Below, in pieces: positions 23,101-31,739 of a stretch of DNA of 64,000 bases (within the stretch, counting starts at the first letter, position 1; the number at the start of each line of letters is the position of its first letter). Source of the DNA: Branchinecta lynchi (lineage: Eukaryota; Arthropoda; Branchiopoda; Anostraca; Branchinectidae); assembly GCA_023053575.1 (NCBI GenBank), contig JAKZAP010000019.1, forward strand, positions 3,410,001 through 3,474,000, in the 5' to 3' direction. The notes beneath the pieces are model-generated. The model was not told the origin of the DNA, made no database searches, and saw only the letters and a program-made list of their open reading frames with translations. Both the position numbers and the translations under genes were made by a program.

Positions 23101-25555
23101 ATATATTTTGAGTTAGCCCCCCAGCTCGCAGAGCCTGGAGCCGCTCCTGAATGAGCCATCCCACATTCCAGTTTCTTTCGAAACAAACTTGAGAACTGCA
23201 GAAAGCAGAGGTCTTCTGTACACATTGTTTCAGCACCACCTCCCAAAGCATTTACGAACTACTGGAATAAGTGTGAACTGGGAAAACTTTTAGGACGGCC
23301 CACATATATAGTTCCTGTCACCTACCCTAATACCCCTAGGCCTGAACATAGAGATCAAGGGTCTCCAGGGTCTCTATTTTTGGTAATTTAGTACTTCCAA
23401 CCTGGAAGTAGTTCTAACCTACCTTGTTACTTCTACCCTGGATGGCTTCAAAAAAAGCGTGGATGAAGACTGGAAACATGTTGTATGTTGGCTATACCTA
23501 TCTATATAGCATGTACAGTAGAGGTATGCTTATGTGAACAGTTACTTTAACATGAACCGTGCAATGTTGTGCTAAACAGTAAAATCAAGATCCAAAATGC
23601 CTAGGGGACCAGATGGGATACACCCAAGGACAGTGAAAGAGGCCAGCTCTGTTCTAGCTCCAGTACTGACAAGGATATTTCAACTATCACTTGATCAAGG
23701 ATCCATACTGGAAAACTGCCACCATCACTCCCATCTACAAGAAGGGAAATAAAAACTCCCCAGAAAACTACCGTCCAATCAGCCTGACATCGGTCATATC
23801 CAAAGTCATTGAAGGCATCGTTAATAAAGAAATTACCCAGCACCTGGCAGCAAACAATATCATCCACCAAAGCCAACATGGATTCGTCCGAGGAAAGTCT
23901 GTGGACACTAACCTAATAGAATCCTAAGAGGTCGTCACCAATCTTCTGGATCAAGCCACACCAGTTGACGTAGCACTCCTTGACCAGGCCAAAGCATTCG
24001 ACAAAGTCAGTCACCGAAGATTACACATCAAGGTCGACGCATGCTTTATTCATCCTCAAGTTGCAGATTGGGTACAGAACTTCCTGACTGGACGCAAGCA
24101 AAGAGTCCGAGTTATCGCGATAGCAGGTGCGGAGGTCTTGTCATCGGAAGCCGCGGTACTTAGTGGAGTCCCGCAAGGGACAGTACTAGGACCAACCCTC
24201 TTCAACATATACATTAACGACGCCCATCAGCTTCTGAAGAACCCCATGCCACAATACGCAGATGACTCAAAGCTGATTGCCAATGCCTTTACGAACACGC
24301 TTCAAGAAGATCTCAACATTTTAACTGACTGGTCAAGTGAATGGAAACTAGAGTTCAACCCAGACAAATTTGTGTACTTCACTTTGGACACAATAACCCA
24401 AAGCGACAGTACCAGATGAGAAGACATGGATCAAGCACCCAAGTCCCGCCCGATCCCTTCCACCTCAGAAGAAAGGGACCGCGGAGTTATTGTGGACGAT
24501 AAACTGAAATTCCACTCCCACACCAAAAAGGTAGTGGCTAGCGCCAATGAGACCCTAGGGATGATCAAACGATCAGTCGTATCCCGCAAACCAACTGTGA
24601 TGCTGAAGCTCTACAAAGCTTTGGACAGGCCTAAGCTGGAGAGCGGCAACGCCCTCGCCTCACCCTATTACAAAAAAGACGAGAAACTAATCGAAGGTGT
24701 CCAGAGGCGAGCAACAAAACCCATCCTAGGCCTTAGAGCACTACCCTACGAACAACGACTGCAGAAACTGAAGATCCCGACACTTACTTACCGGCGGAAG
24801 AGAGGGGACATACTAGTCTTCAGAATCCTCAACTCTAATTGTCTCCCCTCCCTCTTCGTCCCCGACAACCACTCACGGACTAGGGGCCACTCCCGGAAAC
24901 TGTCCAGAAGGTCCTACACCTCTCGTGTTCGCCAGCACTTCTTCAGTAACCGAGCTGTTGATCTATAGAACAGCTTGTCCGAACCAACTGTCACCAGCGA
25001 AACACCCGAAGGTTTCAAAAAGCGACTCGATGAGAACTGGCGCAGGCAGCCATGGAAAAAGGACTGGTGCGCCCCGGAAACAGCAACCAGAACATTGCAC
25101 CATCATCATCCGCAAGCTAGTCATCGGCATACAACATCCTTATTGCTTGCAAGTGCCACTGAAGGTCATTTAAGGTAATTCACATAAGCATACCTCTACT
25201 GTAGAAATAGAATACTAGCATGGTGGGAGGCAGGATGGTAGCATAATGCCAATGGTGGCAGGATGGTAGCATAAATATCTTGTGGTCTCTATCATAGTTT
25301 GGAATAACTCACTAGTAACTCGGTATAATTAACATGTAAGTCAAAATAACTGTGTCAACTTACTGCTGCATCTGACGGGGACATTCCATAGGATCTAAGG
25401 GCATCAGACAAGTCTGTGACACAGATCCTTCCATCTCCATTTTGGTCTAACTGCTTGAAAAGCTTCTTGTATCTAAGTTCATCCTCTGTAGGGAGCTCAT
25501 ACACATGATGAGGCTGTGGTGGAGGAGTGGTATCCCTCTTTCTAGTAGCTACCAT
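14044..25555 (-). CDS. SCaMC: SCaMC-type mitochondrial Ca2+-dependent solute carrier, N-terminal half (4 exons; 3' exons not found)
   Basis: Joining 25555-25364, 22194-22068, 18949-18862 and 14155-14044 gives 173 uninterrupted residues; all junctions are AG/GT and the phases (0, 1, 2) match. The product carries four EF-hand loops: DQNGDGRICVTD, DKDKSGDLTMAE, DQNNDGIVDIRE and DQDGALEVTFSE. After these comes EWRDFFQFHT...ISDILKFWRHAT, the linker that leads into the carrier domain of SLC25A23/24/25. Family members are inner-membrane ATP-Mg/phosphate carriers whose EF-hands face the intermembrane space and gate transport by Ca2+. The six transmembrane helices and the Px[DE]xx[KR] motifs were not seen in 1-14043, so the frame is open at its 3' end and those exons probably lie off the left edge. 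A 5' UTR intron is possible. Family assignment is strong; the exact paralogue is inferred. Confidence 0.9.
14286..14740. mobile_element. MITE family F with nested family G hairpin
   Basis: Ends GAGCGTGTTCCACCCT / AGGGTGGAACACGCTC. The hairpin element 14412-14571 (TACACTGTAAA...CAGTGTA) is inserted in it. Other F copies are 21118-21524 (full) and about 1331-1515 (partial). In SCaMC intron 4. Confidence 0.7.
14412..14571. mobile_element. MITE family G hairpin (nested)
   Basis: A near-complete palindrome of about 160 bp: GCAGTATTTGCTACTGG...CCAGTAGCAAATACTTTACAG with CGAATTAGAG at the centre. Inserted in family F. Confidence 0.65.
15209..15670. mobile_element. Foldback element
   Basis: TTTAAAGTTTAACTGAAAAG at 15209-15228 returns inverted at 15652-15670. 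The end also appears at about 30950-30978. Confidence 0.5.
16440..16575 (-). mobile_element. tRNA-derived SINE, copy 1
   Basis: The minus strand has a Pol III A-box-like TGGCTAAG and a B box in GGGTTCAAATCCCGGCTG, then GAGGAGCACTTTTGTTCAG. The segment after the B box is shared with the copy in PIN1 intron 2. No intact cloverleaf. Confidence 0.55.
16572..17332 (-). pseudogene. Small ORF (87 codons) split by a retroinsertion
   Basis: If the insertion 16741-17224 and one of its flanking 13-bp repeats are removed, the minus strand reads from ATG 17332 to 17225, then 16727 to TAA 16572, as 88 codons with no stop. It starts MNQVQLKCLVKYGTNEFKY and ends SFRQFFDVEDLKDV. I do not recognise the protein. 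The frame has mixed, non-repetitive composition, with Cys and aromatic residues scattered through it. The insert does not start GT or end AG on this strand, so it is not an intron. The piece could also be an exon of a larger gene or a former transposon ORF. It lies inside SCaMC intron 3, on the same strand. Confidence 0.4.
16741..17224 (+). mobile_element. Retroinserted SINE-like element with A-rich tail and 13-bp target duplication
   Basis: Bounded by GAACGACCCGAAA at 16728-16740 and again at 17225-17237. The right end is a run of A with one G, the mark of target-primed reverse transcription. Its 3' part (GAGTGGAG..GTCGTAGCC...GGCTACGCGGG hairpin) is shared with copies at about 32450-32670 and 39640-39745. 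Confidence 0.7.
17649..18068 (+). mobile_element. GC-ended MITE family C, copy 1
   Basis: Inverted ends AGGCGTATTCT.GCCGTTC / GAACGGCGAGAATACGCCT, with internal inverted GAGTCC-rich blocks. About 420 bp, non-coding. In SCaMC intron 3. Confidence 0.7.
18862..18949 (-). CDS. SCaMC: SCaMC exon 3 (rest of EF-hand 3)
   Basis: 88 bp, acceptor TTTTCAG, donor GTTTGT. It reads IVDIRELTEAFSTFGIRI then DKKEAEKLLR, and completes the loop DQNNDGIVDIRE across the intron. It ends in phase 2 (AG), and the next exon supplies the G of Arg. Confidence 0.9.
19035..19294. mobile_element. MITE family R (SCaMC intron 2)
   Basis: Ends AGAGCTTGGTCACACTGG / CCAGTGTGACCAAGCTCT. A copy in opposite orientation lies at 55575-55846. 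Begins only 86 bp upstream (in gene sense) of exon 3. Confidence 0.7.
19418..19904. mobile_element. MITE with 17-bp perfect inverted ends
   Basis: GAACGTGTCCGAAAGCT at 19418-19434 and its exact complement at 19888-19904; interior rich in TGAATTAATTCAGC palindromes. Confidence 0.65.
19950..20100 (+). pseudogene. Decayed LINE C-terminal scrap
   Basis: Nucleotides match the 12530-12665 fragment (segments for DPWNSLTEDAVNAESINSF) but with substitutions and stops. It lies in SCaMC intron 2. Confidence 0.45.
20341..20800 (-). mobile_element. MITE family T (SCaMC intron 2)
   Basis: Repeated words TGTGGC(T/C)CG and CGCGGAAAC; homologous in reverse to 54063-54559. It contains a donor-like AATG|GTAAGG at 20550, considered and rejected as an exon end. 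Confidence 0.55.
21118..21524. mobile_element. MITE family F, copy 3
   Basis: Ends GAGCGTGCTCCACCCT and AGGGTGGAACACGCTC. Located in SCaMC intron 2, just left of a ribozyme element. Confidence 0.65.
21625..21684 (-). ncRNA. Hammerhead ribozyme motif (type I), intact
   Basis: Complement of 21684-21625: GAUUGACAGC-CUGACGA, 7-bp stem II, GAAA-UAUC, GCUG...AAUC. Core and all stems complete. Partner of 21725-21784; lies in SCaMC intron 2. Confidence 0.6.
21725..21784 (+). ncRNA. Hammerhead ribozyme motif, one stem I mismatch
   Basis: Core CTGACGA 21735-21741 and GAAA 21763-21766 are intact. The inner stem I strand reads CATC instead of CAGC, so one of four pairs with GCTG is lost. Confidence 0.5.
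22068..22194 (-). CDS. SCaMC: SCaMC exon 2 (EF-hand 2, start of EF-hand 3)
   Basis: 127 bp between a polypyrimidine tract plus CTTCAG acceptor and a GTAAGT donor. It reads RFMQKSDKDKSGDLTMAEF..., with one canonical EF-hand loop, and ends inside the next loop (DQNND-G, phase 1). Too short and without ATG, so it is easily missed by ORF callers. Confidence 0.9.
22420..22655. mobile_element. MITE with GGTTGCGTTCC ends
   Basis: GGTTGCGTTCC at 22420-22430 and GGAACGCAACC at 22645-22655; interior has GTTAAC repeats. Lies in SCaMC intron 1. Confidence 0.6.
23420..25203 (+). pseudogene. Degenerate LINE reverse transcriptase
   Basis: Pieces of one RT frame with stops and frame changes: ATITPIYKKGNKNSPENYRP near 23720, LSGVPQGTVLGPTLFNIYIN near 24155, QYADDSKLIA near 24250, then thumb and C-terminal parts ending GFKKRLDENWRR near 25015-25060. 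In-frame stops follow NLIES (23925) and DSTR (24417). A second C-terminal scrap, DGFKKSVDEDW, sits at 23433-23470 before the body, so two copies may abut. A perfect 25-bp inverted repeat flanks the body (see findings). It lies inside the 5' part of SCaMC intron 1, antisense to that gene. Confidence 0.8.
25364..25555 (-). CDS. SCaMC: SCaMC exon 1 (start codon, EF-hand 1)
   Basis: 64 codons from ATG at 25555 to the donor GTAAGT at 25363. The start is chosen because the basic, proline-rich leader (MVATRKRDTTPPPQ) is followed at once by the ELPTEDELRYKKLFKQLD EF-hand entry helix. The loop DQNGDGRICVTD ends in Asp rather than the usual Glu. The exon ends in phase 0 after SPSDAA. Confidence 0.88.
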
Positions 25556-25618
25556 TCAATCAAGTGCAGCGATCAGCTAAGGCCAGCAATCTGCATGGTT
25601 TAGAGGCATTAGTATTCT

Positions 25619-26118
25619 GAAGTCCACTGAAAAGACGAAAAAACAACTCCTATACAGGGCGGGTTTGGATGCGAAAAGTTTAGAGGCACTAGTTTGTTTA
25701 AGGGGGAACGCACTAATACTTGGAGAAAAAAGGAAATATCTGGGGAAAAATAGGGTATGTGATGGTCCATACTTTTGCCCTATGTGTGGTGAAATTGATG
25801 AGAGTATGTTACATTTTATGTGCGAATGTGGGGAGTTGGGGGGATTAAGGGAGGAAATGTCTGGGAAGAGTGCTTTAGGAGAGGAAGGGTTAGTAGATCT
25901 GATTGGAGATAAGTGTTTCGTAATAACGAGAAATTTGGCAGTGTTCGTCTCGTTGGCAGCCAAGCATCGGGAGGATCTAATGTAAGTGTTATTAAGCTAT
26001 ATCTAGGATTTTCATTTTTTTTGTTTTTGTTGTTTTGTTTTTCTTGTACGTGATTTTTTGTGTGGTAGTTGCTATGGCCAGTTGGCTTTTTGTAATAAAT
26101 ATCATATCTTATCATATC
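25619..26118 (+). pseudogene. LINE 3' end with CCHC-like zinc knuckle
   Basis: The open frame 25665-25985 encodes ...GPYFCPMCGEIDESMLHFMCECGEL..., the CxxC...HxxxxC knuckle found at the C-terminus of several insect LINE clades. A T-rich 3' UTR and an ATCAT/ATCTT tail end near 26118. It begins about 64 bp upstream of the SCaMC start codon, in the opposite orientation, so it must sit in or next to that gene's 5' UTR or promoter. Confidence 0.7.
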
Positions 26119-26316
26119 ATACAGAGATACTCAAGAATACAAATTTCCATGAAACAACAAATGACAGATTTCACTGCCTGCCCTCACCCACGACTCCAGG
26201 AGTAAAAATATGCAATTAGGTTCAAACCATCTGAAGCTTCCAGTGCTTTACCCTAGATTTCTCCAGTTACACATTTTTCAAGCTGGCTTCTCTTGTAAAC
26301 TGCACCCCTGAGTTTC

Positions 26317-26495
26317 GTTTTATTTGAAGTTCATAGTACAGAGGGAGCGGACGGCGAACCTCACTCAGCGTACAAAATAGCGGATCCGCTGGCAAATAAA
26401 ACAAAGTTAGGCAGCCCGCGCCTTCCCAGCGTATGGCCCACTGGCGAATAAAATGACAAAGAACAGTCCTCTTTACTATGAACTTCAAATAAAAC
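26317..26495. mobile_element. Short element with perfect 22-bp inverted ends
   Basis: GTTTTATTTGAAGTTCATAG at 26317 reappears inverted at 26474-26495; 179 bp in total. Confidence 0.65.
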
Positions 26496-26679
26496 ACAAC
26501 TCTGGTTTCATCAACTACCTAGTGCCTTAACCACTTAACTTACTAACTGAATTTACTAAAATCATGCATCAGTCAGTAGAACTTTTGACTTAGGTCTAGC
26601 TATTGTGTTCTTGAAGAATTCTTCTATGATTAATTGTACCTGAAGTCTGTATCATAATTAACTTAAGCTGCATTCACAA

Positions 26680-26870
26680 GCATTCACTAGCCAAGCACAG
26701 ATGCCTAGGCACGTGCTCAGGCGTCGCCAGGCACCGAGTTCTAGAGCCTGGAACTCCATGCCTGGCACACAATCTGTGCCTAGGCATGGGTGTGAACGGT
26801 GATGCTAGGCACGTGTCTAGACATCTGCGCTTGGCTAGGCATGCTTATGAACGGTGCTTTACTAAAATCA
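26680..26870. mobile_element. Imperfect foldback with TGCCTAGGCA motifs
   Basis: CATTCACTAGCCAAGC..AGATG and CTAGGCACGTGC return inverted at about 26805-26866. Confidence 0.5.
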
Positions 26871-26879
26871 TCAATGATT

Positions 26880-27025
26880 TGTATACCCTATGCCAAATGC
26901 TGGAAAGCTTTTGGTACCCTAACCCTGACCTACCTCACTAGAGATGAATTTTAATTGGTTGATTTCTGAGCTTCACTCAAATCATCAATATTTTATTGGG
27001 TCCCAGTATCCAGCATTTGATAAAC
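26880..27025. mobile_element. Palindromic repeat Q, copy 2 (partial)
   Basis: Reverse-orientation match to 10110-10230, ending TCCAGCATTTG. Confidence 0.5.
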
Positions 27026-28187
27026 CAGTAAGAAAAAGAAGTCAGTAGCCCCTGTCAAGGTTATTACATTCTCGATCTGACTGCCTGCCTGGGATGCTCA
27101 TCGGAGTTCAGATGAAACATTGGTGCAATATTAGCCTGAGCTTTGCGTTCAGGAAGACATTACACAGCTGAATCAGGACTAGCTCCCCAAGTAGGGCACA
27201 GATTAGTGTTCTAGATCTAAGCTGGATTAGTTTTCTACCTTAGATGTGCCTTAGATGCACCACAACCTATCTAAACTAGTTAAACCAGTTGAAAGATGTG
27301 TGTTAAAATCATATTCAATAATAAATCTTTCTTAATTCAGAAATGTTGTCACTGTTGTGATGGAAATGAAGTCAGAGCATCCCATATTGTTGCCAAGTAC
27401 AAGAGAGTCAATTTTGATACCTGAAAGACAAAAAGACACAGATCTTCTCTGTTAAAACACTAAATGTTAGGCTAGTCTTACCAGAGTCTTACACAGTCTT
27501 ATAAGGAATTCATGTTTGTTTCTAACAATTCTTCACATTTTTCCAAGAACCTATAGTTAAACAGTGATAACGTAACAGAAACAAAATTCAGGTGAACGGC
27601 CATTATGGTAACAAAGCTGGCAAAAAATGTGTGGGTCCTGGCAGAATTTCATCTATTTGCAATGCAGCTCGTAAGCTAGTATTTCTGAAGAAAACCAACA
27701 ATGAAGAAGCAGAAGCTGGCTTTCTTTAGAGATACTGTTTAACTTTTTCCGAAGTTTGTGTGGTGAGATAAACATAGGCTCCAGTAGCTAGGCTACATTG
27801 TGCATGAAGAATTCAACTACAGATGGCCCTATTATCAGTAAAAACAGAGTAAACATTCACATCTGCCTGGCTTGCACCCCCACTTTCCCAGAAATTTAGT
27901 CATGCAATAAACTTGGAAAAATACAAACCTGTGCCAAAGTCCAAGAACTCGAAAGTTCAGGCTTGAAAATAATACACAACTCTAAAGCTTATAAATAAGT
28001 ATTTAGAGCAAGTAGCAGGTAGAGCAACATCAATAACAGTAGAATAGCCTAATAATACAGAAAAGGTTCAACTGGTTCTAGGTCTTAACAGCGGTCAAGG
28101 AAAAATGTGTGGTAAGCCGTGGTTCAGCAGCTGTAAACTTACTAAAGGCACTCATGACGTCGATAGTTGCTTCATGACATCCACCTA
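27026..28187. other. Upstream of SCaMC; no supported gene
   Basis: Mostly single-copy looking. Two exon-like spots on the minus strand (ATGAGTGCCTTTA before GTAAGT at about 28145-28160, and an AG acceptor near 27420) could be 5' exons of SCaMC or chance. Confidence 0.3.
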
Positions 28188-28964
28188 AGGCGTACTCTTG
28201 CCGTTCCGCGCGGACTCCACTTGAGGAGTCCCCGCGTTTTTGCTTGTCCCTGGGACTCACTCCCCGTATTCTCGCGAGTCCCCACGGACGGGGAATGCTC
28301 TGATTATCATCACGACCATCAAAAAGGACTCCCTTTCAGATTCGGAGGGGAATCCATTTTTGCTGGTGTTGGTACAATGTAAAATTAATTAAAAATAATC
28401 AGAATAAACAAAACCAAAAATAAATTGGCTCCAGACTAATTTCGTGGACGGCTTATTTATTTTTTCGAAAAAATCCATGTTGGAAGCATTCCCCGTGTTC
28501 TCGCTGTTTCTGTCGGCGGAGTCCGCGTGGAGTGACTCCCTCTATTCTCGCCGTTCCCTTTGATTCCCCGAGGACTCCACTTGAGGAGTCCCCGCGTTTT
28601 TGTTTGTCCCGGGGACTCACTCCCCTTATTCTCGCGAGTCCCCACGGACGGGGAATGCTCCGATTATCATCAAAATCATTAAAAAGGACTCCCTTTCATA
28701 TTCGGAGGGGAATCAATTTTTGCTGGTGTTGGTGCAATATAAAATTAATTAAAAACAGTCAGAATAGACAAAACCAAAAATAAAGTGGATCCAGACTAAT
28801 TTCCGTCTACTGCATATTTGTTTTTCGAACAAAATCTGTTTTGGAAGCATTCTCCGTGTTCTCGCTGTTTCCTGTACACGGAGTCCGCGTGGAGTGACTC
28901 CCTCTATTCTCGCCGTTCCCTTCGATTCCCGGAGGAGTCCTCGGAGAACGGCGAGAATACGCCT
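28188..28964 (+). mobile_element. MITE family C, fused dimer
   Basis: Two head-to-tail copies joined near 28560-28577, where the right end of one runs straight into the left internal block of the next; outer ends are intact. Confidence 0.65.
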
Positions 28965-29107
28965 ATAGTCTCGGTATTTAATCCACGGTAAATAGAATTT
29001 GTCAGAGAAGTAATTCAATTTTAGCCTACAGGAACAAAAAAGATTTCGAAGATTTTCGCATGCGTCGCTCTACTATTTTCTTTTTCTTGGATAGTCTATA
29101 ATAGATA

Positions 29108-29522
29108 AGGTGTATTCTCGCCGTTCCCCGAGGACTCCTCGGGGAATCGAAGGGAACGGCGAGAATAGAGGGAGTCACTCCACGCGGACTCCGCGTACAG
29201 AAACAGCGAGAACACGGGGAATGCTTCCAAAATCGATTTTGTTTGAATAAGAAATATGCAGTTGACGAAATTAGTCTGGATCCAGTTTATTTTTGGTTTT
29301 GTTTATTCTGATTATTTTTAATTAATTTTACATTGCACCAATACCAGCAAAAACTGATTCCCCTCCGAATCTGAAAGGGAGTCCTTTTTGATGACGGGGA
29401 TGATAATCGGAGCATTCCCCGTCCGTGGGGACTCGCGAGAATACGGGGAGTGAGTCCCCGGGACAAACAAAATCGCGGGGACTCCTCAAGTGGAGTCCTC
29501 GTGGAACGGCGAGAATACGCCT
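29108..29522 (-). mobile_element. MITE family C, inverted copy
   Basis: Opposite orientation to 28188-28964, about 140 bp away, so the two form a large inverted repeat. Confidence 0.7.
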
Positions 29523-30299
29523 ATAGAAGCTATTGCTGCAATCGATCCCGGCAACAGATTCTCCAAGTGGGCTTCGCCAAAACGCCGCCTAATAGTTGGC
29601 CTATCGTCTTTCATGCTGACCTTTAATGTTACTCTTCCTACCCTTTCTGTTCCATAATTAAAAGCTCGAATTATCTGTTTCTGGATTAGGTAATTTTTTT
29701 GAAAATTCGGTAAATTTGTCTCTGCATCTCCCCCCCCCCCCCCACCCAACGGAAATGCACTTGCGACGCCCCTACATCCGGGTCTATGACTTGTGTGCCG
29801 TCCCAGTTTCATACTCTCTTCTTTTGGTCCCTATACCTATCAAAAAGCGAAAAGTTTTCAGACCCCCCCCCCCCCCCCCCCCCGCCGTGTCCACATGCGA
29901 TTCAGACACATAAATATCAAAGTTAATATTCGCTCCTATTACCCACTGACTCATGGACCCGTTACCTTTCCACAGTCCAAGTTTCATCCCAATCCCTCCA
30001 TTCATCTGGTTCCTACGCATGTCACCTACCCCCCCCCCCCCTTCCATCCCACAATCTCATGCGGTTCGAACATATTATTGATTCGTCTAAGGCACTTACT
30101 ACCGAATAATTTTTCCTTGAATCGAATGGATTACCATTACGATCACTACCTGGCAATTGAACCAGAGACTGCGAGTACCTTAACGACACTAACGCTGACG
30201 ATCAAAACATTAAAAAGTTTTGGAAAAGAAAAAATGTTAAAAATAGAGCAAAACATAAATTATCGGCGATAAATCTCTGCCGCCGCCAATTTTCGACTC
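29523..30299. other. Poly-C rich stretch
   Basis: C runs of 12-19 at about 29731, 29865 and 30030. The 159-codon frame across them reads proline runs and is not taken as a gene. Confidence 0.4.
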
Positions 30300-30697
30300 G
30301 GCGCGGATTCGGGGACTATCCCCAGGGAATCAGGCGAGAATAGAGGGAGTCACTTCACACGGACTACACGTATGGAAAAAAACGAGAACACGGGGAATGC
30401 TTCGAAAATGAATTTTGTTCAGAAAACAATGCAGTTGACGAAATTAGTCTAGATCAACTTTATTCTTGGTTTTGTTTATTCTGGTCGTTTGAATTTTACA
30501 TTGAACTAACACCAGCAAAAGTTGATTCCCCTCCGAATTTGAAAGGGAGTCCTTTTTGATGATGGTGGTGATAATTTGAGCATTCCCCGTGCGTGGGGAG
30601 TGGGGACTCGCGAGAATACCGGGAGTGAGTCCCCAGGACAAACAAAAACGTGGGGACTGCTCAAAAGGAGTCCTAGGAGAACGGCAAGAATACGCCT
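30300..30697 (-). mobile_element. MITE family C, copy with decayed left end
   Basis: Right end AACGGCAAGAATACGCC; left end has lost the GGCGTATT terminus. Confidence 0.6.
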
Positions 30698-30855
30698 TTT
30701 GTCTGTGAAACCATATGGAAATGGCAAACAGGCCCAAACAATGTGTTATGACCATCTCCGAACCGAAGTGGAGTAGTTGGAGCAGAGTTGGAGACGGAAG
30801 AAGGGTCGCCCAGAAACACACCGCCGACAATAATCAATAGTAGAAGAAGAACCAT
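30698..30855 (-). CDS. Candidate secreted-protein exon cut by a MITE
   Basis: From ATG 30855: MVLLLLLIIVGGVFLGDPSS, a signal-peptide-like start, then NSAPTTPLRFGDGHN... for about 53 residues up to the right end of the family C MITE at 30697. Family unknown; may be chance. Confidence 0.2.
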
Positions 30856-31070
30856 CCTGATTCCTAGGGCTGGATGGGGGGGGGGGGCAAAATGTGCCGA
30901 CAAATTTCTAAGTGTGCCGACAGAATATCGGACTAAATAGAATTTGACTAAATAAGTTGGCTTTTCAGTAAAACTTTAACATATTTAACATTCCGGTAAA
31001 TTTTGGCGTGGTTTAGTACGAGTCCAGTCACAATCGGCGGCTTCAAACTTTATAATGCCACCGCCTTCAG

Positions 31071-31493
31071 CGTTGCCAAATTGACACTTTAGGTGCTTTT
31101 TGACACTTTCTGCATCTGGGTGACACACCGTGACACTTTTCTCTGAAAGTGACACTTTTTTTTTACGAATGACACTTCGTAGGTCAGAAAATCACTTTTT
31201 CATTTACTTTACTGAACTGACGGATTACCGCCCCCAAACACTGACAAAACAAGTACTTTCTTTTGATTTTGTACACAAAAACAGTGTGAAGCCCATTTCC
31301 GATTAAATTTTGGTATGAAACTGTGATGTCACAGTTAAGAAATGTTTCGAAAAATGTTGTTACAAATTTCAGTTATTACCAATTTTTCGCTTTGCGTATT
31401 TTGCAGCGAAATACACAACAAAAATTCGAGGTGTCAAAAAGCACCTTTTTGTCAGCAATTTTGACACTTTTATGAGTCGAGCTCTTGGCAACC
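31071..31493. mobile_element. MITE with GTTGCCAA ends
   Basis: CGTTGCCAAATTGACACTTT at the left; the complement of GGTTGCCAAGAGCTC at the right. TTTTTGACAC and GTGACAC words repeat inside. Confidence 0.5.
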
Positions 31494-31739
31494 CTGACTG
31501 CCTACGATCAGCTGAAAAAGACCAACAGCTGTTACCCGGGAAGATACTGATGAAGAATATACGTTACTTCTTTATCTCTAGGAAGTTCCCAGAGTGCATA
31601 GTCCGAGGAAGCTAGGCTACTTGGTTAGACGGGCAAATCCATCTCCGCATACAGGACTTCAATATCAAAGGTTGAATGGCCACAAGCATTCATCAGACGT
31701 TTTGTGCAAATCAAAGATTGAAATTGAACTGAGGTGAGA

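Noticed and set aside
27340..28160. Two-exon minus-strand peptide (MSAF... joined to ...IKIDSLVLGNN)
   Set aside because: Splice sites are plausible but the product would be about 33 residues and no family is recognised; kept only as a note upstream of SCaMC.
28532..28783. Frames reading KRTPFHIRRGINFCW..., repeated in several places
   Set aside because: They recur only because the MITE family C copies are homologous; other frames are equally open.
29793..30272. 159-codon frame with proline runs
   Set aside because: It crosses long poly-C tracts and shows no domain; the frame is open because of the C runs.
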